From positions 1 to 64,000 of the forward strand of contig CAXXKO010000009.1 of the NCBI GenBank assembly GCA_963666705.2: a stretch of 64,000 bases of DNA, in the 5' to 3' direction. Under the pieces are notes generated by a model that was not told the origin of the DNA, did no database searches, and saw nothing but the letters and a program-made list of their open reading frames with translations. A program made the position numbers and the translations under genes. Positions 17,754-26,298 of the stretch are shown here, one piece after another (within the stretch, counting starts at the first letter, position 1; every line of letters begins with the position of its first letter). This stretch comes from G963666705 sp963666705 (GTDB taxonomy: Bacteria > Pseudomonadota > Alphaproteobacteria > CADEGL01).

Positions 17754-19313
17754 CTAATTTGTCACCGCCGTTCTCAAGATGCCCATGCCGGGCATATCGA
17801 TGGTGATCTTGCCCTGCTCATGGCCGTCGTGAAACTCGACACTGGCGGGCCAGACTTGCCAGCGAAAGCGTCCGTCCGCACTCTTTTCGAACGGCGCTCG
17901 GCGGGATGGAAACAGCTCGCCGCTGGTGTCGTCCCACCCGCTGGTATAGAAGCTGTCCCCGTCACGGAACACGTCGAGGGTGTTGAGGGCCCCCATGAAT
18001 CCGTCGATCAAGTACCGGCCGGCGAGCCTGTCCATCTCATCGCCGATCGGCGGCGCCGACTCGGCGCCGAGAAAACTCGGCAGATCGACCTCGGCGAGAC
18101 GAAGCGTGCGATGATAGACCAGACAATCCCAGGCATCTCCGGGACACACTGGTTGATAGCGCAAGGTCGAGCGGTCGGGCCGCTCCCCGCCAAGCCAATC
18201 CGCGACCGGGCCGCTCGACGGCGCGCCGCGCAAGTCGAGGAAAAAGCAATCCGGCCCAATCCGGTCGTAGACCGCTTGATTGGAATCCGGCCGAGGCAGA
18301 TCGCCTTTGGCCGTCGAGGCGCTGGCGGCGCCGATGAAGAGAATCTCTTCACGGCCGAATCGGCTGGCGTAATAGGAGCCCATCGACGTGGCGCGCTGCG
18401 CGCGCACGGGATGCTGTTGCAGATGCGTGTTCGCGGCGCCGACCACGATCTTCGCGCGCGGACCTTCGCGGTCGAGAATCCAACGCAGTGATTCGGCCAT
18501 TGAAGCATCGCGGATGTTCCAGAACTGACGCAACCCAACCTCGAAATCCATCTCTGTCTGGGCGAGAGCCAGGAACACGTCTCTCAGGATCCGCGCACTT
18601 CTGAGCGCCCATTCGAAGTCGTCGTTCGAGCTCGCCCCGATATAGCGGATGCGTGCCTGTTCGAGCCTGCTCACCAACACCGACGCGCAACCGATCAGAT
18701 GACGCCAGGTCGACTCTTCGACGTTCTTACGGGTCTCGAAAGTGACGTCTTGCACGGCTTGCTCGAAGTCGCGGCGAACGTCTTGCGCCAGCGATTGGTC
18801 GACGCACCGCGCATAGTCGTGCACGGCGGTGTAGGCGTGTTGCGCGTGCGACCAGTTGCCGGTGCCGTCCATGCAATAGAAGCGCAGCTCGCGAGAGCGA
18901 TTGGGGCTCGAATTCCACGCGCGCATCCAGCGAATCATCTCATTCAGCTCGGCCCATACCCCCCAGGCGTTGGTGATCGACGCGACGACGCTGTCCCACT
19001 CGACATCGGCGCCCGCCACGTAGTCGTGAGCCGCGCGTCCCTCGACCAGACCGGACTCGAGGACGAACGTGTTGAAGCCGTGGTTCTCGGCCAAGTACTT
19101 GAACAGTCGCGTGCGCCAGCGATTCCACTCGTGCAGGTAGTGGGCGCTCTCGCCGAAGGCGACAATACGCTTGCCGGCAACGACCTCGCCAAGAAAGCCC
19201 ATGTCGTCGAAATCATCGTCGTGACGCGGTATCGAAAGTGGGACGACTCGTTCGCGCGCCCAGTCTATGAATGCGCGAGCCTCGGCTGATTGGTCTTCTC
19301 GGTTGTCGGACAT
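17754..19313 (-). pseudogene. Erythromycin-esterase-family protein, C-terminus replaced by IS21 end
   Basis: The 519-aa frame matches the erythromycin esterase family (Pfam EreA-like). The conserved VAFGESAHYLHEWNRWR near residue 51 contains the Glu and His of the active centre, and FNTFVLESGLVEGRAAH follows. Despite the name, most members are not macrolide esterases and their substrates are unknown. The last residues (about TAVTN) and the stop come from the IS21 end at 17776, so the native C-terminus is lost, perhaps only a few residues. It may therefore still fold. No signal peptide is seen, so it is presumably cytoplasmic. Confidence 0.75.
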
Positions 19314-19420
19314 TTACCACTTCCAAAACGGGCGCTGCCCGCTGATGCTATAAACGCGACCGCATCGAGTCGAGTGTCGCGGAACAAAACGCATAGTCGG
19401 TATGCGATACTCCGCGCATG

Positions 19421-19903
19421 TTAGCCCCTCAATCCGACTTCCTCGGTCTCGAAGATACCACCGTACATCTGGCCACCGGCGGCCAGCCGCCGATGCTCAA
19501 GTCGCACCGCGATGCGTTCGAGCGAATCCGCCTGGACAAGTCGCGGGGTAGCGCGGGCTACGAGAATCATAGGCAGATCGGTGATCAGGCGAGAGTGAGC
19601 CTCAAGAGCCTGACCGGGCGTCCGGCGCGCGACCATGCGTTCGTCGGCAATGCTTCCGAGGGTATTGCGCGCGTGATCTCCGCTATCGAGTGGCGTGCCC
19701 GCGATCTTCCTGTAGCGGAGGTCGAGATCGAGCATGGCAAGACCAGCGGGAGAAGAAACGGAGAACGCATTCAAGCGCGCCTCGCTTTCGTGCAAGGCCC
19801 GCATGGTCCGGTCTCGTTCGGAGATGGTCCTCCAGCACGCCAAAGTCGGAGCGATCAACGCCAACCCGGCGAAACATATGGAAGTTAGGGGGAAAAGCAT
19901 CAA
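19421..19903 (-). pseudogene. Possible PAS-sensor fragment
   Basis: The minus frame starts MMLFPLTSICFAGLALIAPT, one likely membrane span, and continues RTMRALHESEARLNAFSVSS and PAGLAMLDLDLRYRKI, which resembles the start of a PAS domain after a linker helix in sensor kinases. The remainder loses similarity, and no kinase domain follows. It is probably a decayed sensor gene lying between the esterase gene and an IS-derived leader. An antisense frame of similar length exists; I favour the minus strand because of the PAS-like segment. Confidence 0.4.
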
Positions 19904-19916
19904 CTGACCGGCCTGA

Positions 19917-19976
19917 TTTAGTGGTCCACCTTCATGAGAGGATCTGGCTTATTCTGAACCTCGAAGAAGGAGGATC
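19917..19976 (+). repeat. IS-derived 60-bp leader repeat, copy 1
   Basis: AGTGGTCC, GATCTGGCTTATTCTGAACC and GAAGAAGGAGGAT occur here and, almost unchanged, at 23098-23154. The end of the repeat is a strong Shine-Dalgarno sequence 4 bp before the ATG of the amidohydrolase at 19980. It looks like the 5' end of an IS3-type element whose body has been lost, and it now provides the ribosome-binding site of the host gene. Confidence 0.65.
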
Positions 19977-19979
19977 GCA

Positions 19980-21518
19980 ATGTCGGTGATGTTGCTTACA
20001 GGCAAGTATGTCATATGCGGCGTCGAGGGTTCTGGGGAGGTCCGCCAGATTGATGACGGCGCCGTGCTCGTGCACGATGGTAAGATCTCAGCCGTCGGCT
20101 CACGCGCCGAGTTGGAAGCCCAAGCAGAGGGTGCCGAGGTGTTGGGCGGCTCTGATTACGTGGTCTTTCCGGGGCTTGTCGATTCGCATCACCACATTGG
20201 TCTCACGCCGGTGCAGCTGGGCTCCCCCGACCTTCCGTTGGAATTGTGGTTCGGCGACAGAATTGGCGGGCGTAAGGTCGATCTGTATCTCGACACGCTT
20301 TATTCGGCGTTTGAGTTGATACGCTCCGGGGTAACCACTGTGCAGCATCTCCACGTACGCCATCTCGGCGGTATCGAGGAGGTGAAGGAAAGCGCTGGCA
20401 AGATTATCCGTGCATACCAAGACTTAGGCATGCGCGTTTCCTACTCTTACGGAATACGCGATCAGAATCGGCTCGTGTACGAGGCGGATGAGGATTTTCT
20501 CGCGCGCCTGCCGGCGGCCCTTGTCGCCGACCTCGGACCTTATCTATCGGCTCTGTCGCTGCCTTTGGAGGACAATTTCACTCTCTTCGAAGCGCTCTGT
20601 GACGCCTACGCGGCCGAGCCCTTGGTATCGATTCAGCTGGCGCCGACCAATCTTCATTGGTGTTCGGACGAGGCCCTGGAGAGAGTCGCCGATCTGTCCA
20701 GCCGAAAGGCCGTTTGTGTTCACATGCACCTTCTGGAGACTGTCTACCAGAAAGTCTACGCGCGACGGCGAACCGGCGGGTCCGCGGTCCGGCACCTCGA
20801 GCGGAAGGGCTTGCTCGGGCCACTGCTGACACTTGGGCATGGCGTGTGGATGACGGAAGAGGATCTTGACCTCGTATCCCAGACCGACACCCGCATTTGC
20901 CACAACTGCAGTTCCAACATGCGGCTCAGGAGTGGCACGGCACCGCTTAACGCCATGATCGCCAGGGGCATCAAGGTCGCCATAGGGATCGACGAGGCGA
21001 CAATCAACGACGACCGCGATATGTTGCAGGAAATGCGCCAGGTCCTGCGGGTGCATCGCGTGCCCGGTTTCGATCAGCGGGTGCCGACGGCCGCGGAGGT
21101 CTTTCGCATGGCGACCGAGCATGGTGCGCAAACGACGGCCTTCCAAGACCAGATCGGCACCATCGAACCAGGGCGATCCGCCGACTTGGTCCTCGCCAAA
21201 TGGTCGCAAATCGCCCACCCCTATCTCGATCCCCGTGTCTCGGCGGTAGATGCCTTGGTACAACGTGGGCGGAGCAGCGGTGTTGACACGGTGCTCGTGG
21301 GCGGTGAGCCGGTTCTCAAGCACGGCCGATTTACAAGGGTTGACGAACAGGCCGCCATCGACGAACTCGCGCGTTCCTTGAGTGGGCCACCCAGTGAGGA
21401 CGATCGGCTGCGCCGCTCCATCGCCGAACGGGTGATGCCCTATGTCAAATCCATATACGACGACTACCTTACCGGCGAGAGCTACGAGCCCTACGACCAT
21501 CGACACTCCCGGTCATGA
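19980..21518 (+). CDS. Metal-dependent amidohydrolase (cytosine/TrzN-type deaminase superfamily)
   Basis: The 512-aa product is a full-length amidohydrolase of the subgroup of cytosine deaminase, TrzN/AtzB and SsnA. Metal ligands are visible: His70-x-His72 in PGLVDSHHHIG, a His in VCVHMHLLE, a His in LGHGVWM, and an Asp in IGIDEATINDDRD. It hydrolyses an amino, halide or ring C-N group of a heterocycle; the true substrate is unknown. It is followed by dihydropyrimidinase 102 bp downstream, suggesting a shared pathway for purine-, pyrimidine- or hydantoin-like compounds. The start is fixed by the AGGAGGAT supplied by the upstream repeat. Confidence 0.85.
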   Translation: MSVMLLTGKYVICGVEGSGEVRQIDDGAVLVHDGKISAVGSRAELEAQAEGAEVLGGSDYVVFPGLVDSHHHIGLTPVQLGSPDLPLELWFGDRIGGRKVDLYLDTLYSAFELIRSGVTTVQHLHVRHLGGIEEVKESAGKIIRAYQDLGMRVSYSYGIRDQNRLVYEADEDFLARLPAALVADLGPYLSALSLPLEDNFTLFEALCDAYAAEPLVSIQLAPTNLHWCSDEALERVADLSSRKAVCVHMHLLETVYQKVYARRRTGGSAVRHLERKGLLGPLLTLGHGVWMTEEDLDLVSQTDTRICHNCSSNMRLRSGTAPLNAMIARGIKVAIGIDEATINDDRDMLQEMRQVLRVHRVPGFDQRVPTAAEVFRMATEHGAQTTAFQDQIGTIEPGRSADLVLAKWSQIAHPYLDPRVSAVDALVQRGRSSGVDTVLVGGEPVLKHGRFTRVDEQAAIDELARSLSGPPSEDDRLRRSIAERVMPYVKSIYDDYLTGESYEPYDHRHSRS

Positions 21519-21620
21519 GGGTGAACCGGGGCGTCCGTCTTGGAACCGGTGTCTCGACGTGATGCGCCCGTTGACGCGGCGAATACCCAGCTGCTGTAAG
21601 GCAGTAAGGAGGAAGCAACC

Positions 21621-23084
21621 GTGACCGAGTATGACACGATCATTCGTAATGGAACCGTGGTCACCGCTGCGGATCGCATGCAATGCGATGTAGCGATTAA
21701 AGACGGCAAAGTCGTCGCCCTCGGCCATGGGCTCGGTACCGCGGAGCGCACGATCGATGCTGGTGGCAAGCTTGTCCTGCCGGGCGGCGTGGAGGGCCAC
21801 TGCCACATCGAACAGAAATCGACCACCGGCGTCATGATGGCGGATGATTTTTACTCGGCGACCGTATCCGCCGTATTTGGCGGCACCACCACGGTTATTC
21901 CCTTCGCGGCCCAACACCGCGGCGAGTCGCTTCGCCAGGTCGTCGAGGATTATCACACCCGCGCAACTCCGAAGGCGGTAATCGACTACGGCTTCCATCT
22001 CATCATTACCGATCCGACCGCGCAGGTGCTCGGGCAGGAGCTTCCAGCGCTTATCGAAAATGGCTATACGTCGTTCAAGGTCTTTATGACCTACGACATG
22101 TTTCGACTGGAAGATTTCCAGTTGCTCGAGATATTCTCCGTTGCCCGGCGCCTCGGAGCGCTCGTCATGGTGCATGCGGAGAACCACGACATGATCCGCT
22201 GGCTGCGCGAGCGCCTCATCGGACATGGGCATGTGGAGCCCAAGTACCATACCGTGAGCCACGCCCGGGTCGGCGAAGGCGAGGCGACGCACCGCGCCAT
22301 CGCCCTCTCGAAGCTGGTTGACGTGCCTATTTTGATCGTCCACGTTTCGGCTAGCGAGGCGATGGACGAAATCCAAAAGGCCCAGGCCGCCGGGCTAAAG
22401 ATCTACGGCGAGACCTGCCCCCAGTACCTGTTTCTGACGGCAGCAGATACGGATCGCGCGGGAATGGAGGGGGCGAAATTCTGCTGTAGTCCGCCGCCGC
22501 GAGACGAAATGGCCCCGGAAGCGATGTGGCGCGGCCTTGGGAACGGAACGTTCCAGGTGTTCTCTTCCGACCACGCGCCCTTTCGCTTCGACGAGACCGG
22601 CAAGCTCAGCGCCGGCCCAAAGCCTGTATTCAACAAAATCGCCAACGGTCTTCCAGGCATCGAGCTGCGCCTCCCCCTCTTGTTCTCCGAAGGGGTTGGT
22701 AAGGGTCGGATCGACCTCCACCAATTCGTGGCAGTGACAGCGACTAATGTTGCCAAGATTTACGGTCTGCAGTCGCGCAAGGGCACGATTGCAGTCGGCG
22801 CGGATGCAGATATCGCTATCTGGGACCCTGACATGGAGGTCACGATCACAAGCGCCATGCTCCATGACAATGCCGAATATACGCCTTACGAAGGCCGTCG
22901 CATCACGGGGTGGCCGACCACTGTTCTGAGCCGAGGTCGAATTGCTGTTGAGGACGGAGAGCTGAAGATCGAGCGCGGGAGTGGGCGATTCCTTGCCCGA
23001 GATATCTCGAGCGCTGCACGTCCCCTTGGTCGGCTGGAGCCGGAAATGGATCCGGACCGTAACTTCGGCGCCAGCATACTGTGA
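21621..23084 (+). CDS. hydA: Dihydropyrimidinase / hydantoinase
   Basis: The 487-aa product opens the ring of dihydropyrimidines or 5-substituted hydantoins to N-carbamoyl amino acids, in the cytoplasm as a tetramer. The binuclear zinc centre is visible: His60-x-His62 (VEGHCHIEQ), the lysine that becomes carboxylated, Lys153 (YTSFKVFMTYD), His185 (VMVHAENHD), HVSA, and an Asp in SSDHAPF. The length fits the family (about 460-490 aa). GTG at 21621 follows AAGGAGGAAGCAACC, a strong ribosome site. The nitrilase-family gene downstream would act on its product. Confidence 0.93.
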   Translation: MTEYDTIIRNGTVVTAADRMQCDVAIKDGKVVALGHGLGTAERTIDAGGKLVLPGGVEGHCHIEQKSTTGVMMADDFYSATVSAVFGGTTTVIPFAAQHRGESLRQVVEDYHTRATPKAVIDYGFHLIITDPTAQVLGQELPALIENGYTSFKVFMTYDMFRLEDFQLLEIFSVARRLGALVMVHAENHDMIRWLRERLIGHGHVEPKYHTVSHARVGEGEATHRAIALSKLVDVPILIVHVSASEAMDEIQKAQAAGLKIYGETCPQYLFLTAADTDRAGMEGAKFCCSPPPRDEMAPEAMWRGLGNGTFQVFSSDHAPFRFDETGKLSAGPKPVFNKIANGLPGIELRLPLLFSEGVGKGRIDLHQFVAVTATNVAKIYGLQSRKGTIAVGADADIAIWDPDMEVTITSAMLHDNAEYTPYEGRRITGWPTTVLSRGRIAVEDGELKIERGSGRFLARDISSAARPLGRLEPEMDPDRNFGASIL

Positions 23085-23097
23085 CCTGCCCTGGGAA

Positions 23098-23280
23098 AAG
23101 TGGTCCGGGTTGAATGAGAAGATCTGGCTTATTCTGAACCTTGAAGAAGGAGGATGGCCAGAGCCGCAGATATCGAGAACTGCGACCGCCGGCTGAACCA
23201 ACCACCACGCCCAGGCTTGTCCCCGTGGGTCCACAGGCCCCTCCCACGCGCGCCGCAAAATGGCGGCAGGCGCCGGTTCA
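23098..23280 (+). repeat. Leader repeat copy 2 joined to an IS21 tail remnant
   Basis: Positions 23098-23154 repeat the leader at 19917-19976. Immediately after, 23158-23270 match the non-coding tail of IS21 (compare 28530-28625: AGAGCCGCAG, CCCCGTGGG, CACAGG, CGCGCGCCGC). This is a join between two different insertion-sequence remnants. The rest of the gap to 23388 shows no gene. Confidence 0.65.
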
Positions 23281-23387
23281 TGAGTCTGGGTGGAGCTTGA
23301 CGACCTCTACAATGCGCGCCTTAAGTCACGATGTGCGTGTGCGGCGAGTACTCGGGGCGCCGCCCATCAGTTCAATAGCGGATAGGG

Positions 23388-24293
23388 ATGGAAACGATGG
23401 CAAGTGTGAAGGCAGGCCTCATCCAAATGGGCTTAAAGGGGAATGTAGAACAGACTCCGGACGAGTTGCGCGAGCAAATGCTTGCCGCCCACGTGCCCTT
23501 CATCGAAGAGGCCGGCCGCAAAGGCGTACAGGTGCTCTGCTTCCAGGAGGTCTTCGACCAACCGTACTTTTGCCCATCCCGGGATCCCAAATGGTTCGCC
23601 GCAGCCGAAAAGATTCCCGATGGGCCCAGCACACAATTCATGCGCACGCATGCAAAAAAGTTGGGAATGGTCATCGTCGTCCCCATCTTCGAAATCGACG
23701 ATGGGGTCTATTACAATACCGCTTCCGTCCTTGGTCCGGACGGGAAGTATCTAGGAAAGTACAGGAAGAATCACATCAGAAACACGCCCAACGGCGCCGA
23801 GCGCTTCTACTTCACCCCAGGCAACATGGGCTATCCAGTTTTCGATACTCCTTACTGTAAGCTCGGCGTCTACATCTGTCACGATCGTCACTTCCCGGAG
23901 GGCTGGCGGTCGCTTGCGCTAAACGGCGCGCAGTACATCGTCAATCCGTCAGCGACGCCGGAACAGATGTCGCGGGCCATGTGGGACGTCGAGCAGCGCT
24001 GTGCAGCCCTGAACAATTGCGTGTTCATCGGTGCGATCAACCGCGTCGGCGTCGAGCCCTGGGACTTCGGTGCCTTCTACGGCTCGAGCTTCTTCGTGGA
24101 TCCGAGAGGCGAGACGCTGGTGCAGGCCAGCGAACATAACGACGAACTCATCGTCGCCGACCTCGAGTTGGACCTCATCGAGGAAATGCGGCAGAAGTGG
24201 AGCTACTTTCAGACTCGCCGACCGGATACGTACGGTGAGGTTGTCCACGGAAGCGTTGTCAACAAGCCCGTAACCCATCACGCCTCTACGTGA
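23388..24293 (+). CDS. Beta-ureidopropionase-like carbon-nitrogen hydrolase (nitrilase family)
   Basis: The 301-aa product belongs to the nitrilase superfamily. The catalytic triad is Glu54 (LCFQEVFDQPY), Lys127 (GKYRKNHIRNT) and Cys164 (GVYICHDRHFPE). The SFFVDPRGE and WSYFQTRRPDTY segments match beta-ureidopropionase and N-carbamoyl-amino-acid hydrolases. It would remove the carbamoyl group as ammonia and carbon dioxide from the product of the dihydropyrimidinase. Either ATG at 23388 or at 23397 could be the start. No dihydropyrimidine dehydrogenase gene is present, so the island handles the ring-opening and decarbamoylation steps only. Confidence 0.88.
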   Translation: METMASVKAGLIQMGLKGNVEQTPDELREQMLAAHVPFIEEAGRKGVQVLCFQEVFDQPYFCPSRDPKWFAAAEKIPDGPSTQFMRTHAKKLGMVIVVPIFEIDDGVYYNTASVLGPDGKYLGKYRKNHIRNTPNGAERFYFTPGNMGYPVFDTPYCKLGVYICHDRHFPEGWRSLALNGAQYIVNPSATPEQMSRAMWDVEQRCAALNNCVFIGAINRVGVEPWDFGAFYGSSFFVDPRGETLVQASEHNDELIVADLELDLIEEMRQKWSYFQTRRPDTYGEVVHGSVVNKPVTHHAST

Positions 24294-24322
24294 CACCCCT
24301 CGGGATTCCTGTCACGCGGCTT

Positions 24323-24340
24323 CCGCTGGCGCGCCAGCGG
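24323..24340. terminator. 18-bp perfect palindrome after the nitrilase gene
   Basis: CCGCTGGCGCGCCAGCGG lies 30 bp after the nitrilase stop. It could form a hairpin, but no T-run follows, so a Rho-independent terminator is doubtful. It may also be a protein-binding palindrome ahead of the broken gene starting at 24369. Confidence 0.35.
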
Positions 24341-24368
24341 GCACACAAAACCTGAGGAGGGTCGCGCC

Positions 24369-24413
24369 GTGACCGAGCCAAGGTCCCTGGTAATATATAC
24401 GAGTATTAATCAG
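24369..24413 (+). pseudogene. Beginning of a truncated gene
   Basis: GTG at 24369 follows a good ribosome-binding sequence (TGAGGAGGGTCGCGCC) and encodes TEPRSLVIYTSINQNP before the IS630 remnant takes over. It was probably the next gene of the pyrimidine/hydantoin group. Too little remains to name it. Confidence 0.35.
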
Positions 24414-24529
24414 AACCCATGTGCCCATTTCCTCAGACCGATGGACATGATCTTCCACGGTTGATTGATGAGCTTGTTCCAGGCTTGGCAACAGATGGCG
24501 ACGATTTCGTTGAGAACGGCGGTCACTGC
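24414..24529 (-). mobile_element. IS630-family C-terminal fragment
   Basis: The minus strand encodes LNEIVAICCQAWNKLINQPW followed by KIMSIGLRKWAHGF, the typical C-terminus of an IS630 transposase. The upstream part is removed exactly where the IS4 element begins at 24530 and is not found on its other side. Confidence 0.75.
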
Positions 24530-25831
24530 TGTCCGGTTAACTGAGCGGTGCTGGCTTTGAGAGCCAGGATTTCTGCGGGGTTTGAAGCGAAAATGCATGG
24601 TGTCGATTTGAATTGGATGGAGCACTTTTCGGAGTTTCTCCGAGGAGATGCTCATGAACACCGGCAAGACCCTGTTCGCTCAGCTCATGGACTTCCTGCC
24701 ATGGACTACTTTCACGCGGATCGTCGACCGGTATGGCGGCGATCACCGGGTCCGGACGCTTTCCTGCGCCGAGCAATACCGGTCCATGGCCTTCGCCCAG
24801 CTGACCTACCGGGAAAGCCTGCGCGACATCGAGACCTGCCTCTCGGTCCACGCATCGAAACTCTATCACATGGGCTTCCGCCAGCCGGTCCGGCGCTCGA
24901 CGCTGGCCGATGCCAACGAAAGGCGCGACTGGCGTATCCATGCGGCGTTGGCCCAGCGGCTCATCACCCAGGCGAGGACGCTGTACGTCGACGAAGAACT
25001 GGGGTTGGACCTGACCAATACCGTCTACGCCCTGGACTCGACGACCATCGCTCTGTGCCTGTCGGTCTTTCCGTGGGCGCACTTCCGCACCACCAAGGCG
25101 GCGGTGAAGATGCACACGCTGCTCGACCTGCGGGGCAACATTCCGAGTTTTATCCACATCTCGGATGGCAAGCTGCACGACGTTCATGCCCTCGATATGC
25201 TCTTGCCGGAAGCCGGAGCCATCTACGTCGTGGATCGTGGCTACGTCGACTTTGCCCGCCTTTATGTGTTGCACCAAGCCGGGGCCTTCTTCGTCACGCG
25301 TGCCAAGTCGAACATCGATGCTCATCGCGTCTATTCGGCGCCGACGGATCGCTCGACCGGCATCATTTGCGACCAGACCATCTCCCTGGACGGCTTCTAC
25401 ACCCGTCAGGATTACCCCGAACTTCTGCGGCGCATCCGCTTCAAGGACCCCGAGTCCGGCAAGACGCTGGTCTTCATCACCAACAACTTCTCGCTTCCGG
25501 CCGCCACCATCTGCGCGCTCTACAAAAGCCGCTGGCAGGTGGAACTCTTCTTCAAGTGGATCAAGCAGCATCTTCGGATCAAGCAGTTCTACGGCACGTC
25601 GGAGAACGCGGTGAAGACGCAGATCTGGATTGCCGTCTCGGTCTACGTCCTCGTCGCCATCGTCAAGAAGCGCCTCGACCTGGACGCCTCGCTCTACACT
25701 TTGTTACAGATCCTCTCGGTGACCCTCTTCGAGAAAATGCCCATACATCAAGCACTTGCGGGAGACGAAAACAGATGCAATGCTTCGCAAATAACCAACC
25801 AATTGAATTTATTCGATTTTTAACCGGACAC
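24530..25831 (+). mobile_element. IS4-family insertion sequence
   Basis: The ends CTGTCCGGTTAA (left, about 24529) and GTGTCCGGTTAA (right, in reverse complement, to 25831) are short inverted repeats. The element carries one intact transposase. No clear target duplication is seen. It lies between an IS630 remnant and an IS21 fragment. Confidence 0.8.
24648..25823 (+). CDS. IS4-family transposase
   Basis: The 391-aa product has the N-terminal DUF4372-like segment (FAQLMDFLPWTTFTRIVDRY) and the DDE_Tnp_1 core. Asp is in YALDSTTIAL, the second Asp in IYVVDRGYVDF, and the Glu in the Y-(2)-R-(3)-E-(6)-K signature seen as YKSRWQVELFFKWIK. There is no defect. Starts at 24648 or two codons later (MNTGKTLFAQL) are equally plausible. 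Confidence 0.93.
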   Translation: MLMNTGKTLFAQLMDFLPWTTFTRIVDRYGGDHRVRTLSCAEQYRSMAFAQLTYRESLRDIETCLSVHASKLYHMGFRQPVRRSTLADANERRDWRIHAALAQRLITQARTLYVDEELGLDLTNTVYALDSTTIALCLSVFPWAHFRTTKAAVKMHTLLDLRGNIPSFIHISDGKLHDVHALDMLLPEAGAIYVVDRGYVDFARLYVLHQAGAFFVTRAKSNIDAHRVYSAPTDRSTGIICDQTISLDGFYTRQDYPELLRRIRFKDPESGKTLVFITNNFSLPAATICALYKSRWQVELFFKWIKQHLRIKQFYGTSENAVKTQIWIAVSVYVLVAIVKKRLDLDASLYTLLQILSVTLFEKMPIHQALAGDENRCNASQITNQLNLFDF

Positions 25832-25833
25832 TA

Positions 25834-26180
25834 GTGAACGGCGGTGACAAATTAGTCCACGGAAGCGGCGGGATTTCCCAGCCGCGGGCGGAGTAAAACT
25901 CTGCCACCTGTAGCCTTCGATCTTTTTTGAGATGGAAGGCGGGAGGATGTACACCGTGGACCTAAATCTGCGCGTTCGGCTGGCCTGCCATGTTGATGGT
26001 CTGAGCCAGCGAGAGGCGGCAAGTCGGTTTGGCATTGCGCGCGAGACGGTGAGGAAGATGCTGCGGCATTCGGAACCGCCGGGATATCGGCGACGCCAGC
26101 CACCGAAACGCCCGAAACTGGCCCCCTTCACGGATATCATCGACCGTATTCTGGAGGAGGACCGAACGGTTCACCGTAAG
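25834..26180 (+). mobile_element. IS21 copy E, 5' end only
   Basis: This is almost identical to the 5' end of IS21 copy B, but in the opposite orientation. It starts TGAACGGCGGTGACAAATTA (lacking two bases of the B end) and runs through the leader and the first 78 codons of istA. It is cut at 26181, where the intact IS21 copy D begins. Confidence 0.88.
25947..26180 (+). pseudogene. istA: IS21 IstA N-terminal fragment (copy E)
   Basis: The frame starts MYTVDLNLRVRLACHVDGLS and runs through the helix-turn-helix to ILEEDRTVHRK, then meets a stop created by the start of IS21 copy D. Only the DNA-binding domain is left. One substitution (Asn for Tyr at residue 7) separates it from copy B. Confidence 0.88.
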
Positions 26181-26298
26181 TGAGAACGGCAGAGCAATAA
26201 TCCCCCACTGAAGCGGCCGGTCGATCCGGCTGCGGCGGACCAAAATGGGACCGCGTATAGCCTTCTGTCAGGGTTGCTCTGACTGGAAGGCGGGGGGG

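Larger units (their letters stand above)
14787..17776 (-). mobile_element. IS21 copy B, complete ends but istA disrupted
   Basis: Read on the minus strand, the element begins TGAGAACGGCGGTGACAAAT at 17776 and ends at 14787 with TGTCAACGGCGGAGCAAAAT as seen from the other side. Both ends carry repeated GTCCAC boxes, as expected for IS21. istB is intact. istA has a 2-bp insertion and is interrupted by about 409 bp of an IS256 fragment in opposite orientation. About 200 bp between the istB stop and the end are non-coding and contain a 10-bp inverted repeat around CGCTGCTTCG (14908-14952). Confidence 0.85.

Noticed and set aside
17754..19313. A macrolide resistance gene
   Set aside because: Only the superfamily pattern is present. 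Most members do not hydrolyse macrolides, and the C-terminus is replaced by IS sequence.
24323..24340. Rho-independent terminator after the nitrilase gene
   Set aside because: The palindrome is perfect but is followed by GCACACAAAACC, without a T-run; it is listed only as a low-confidence site.
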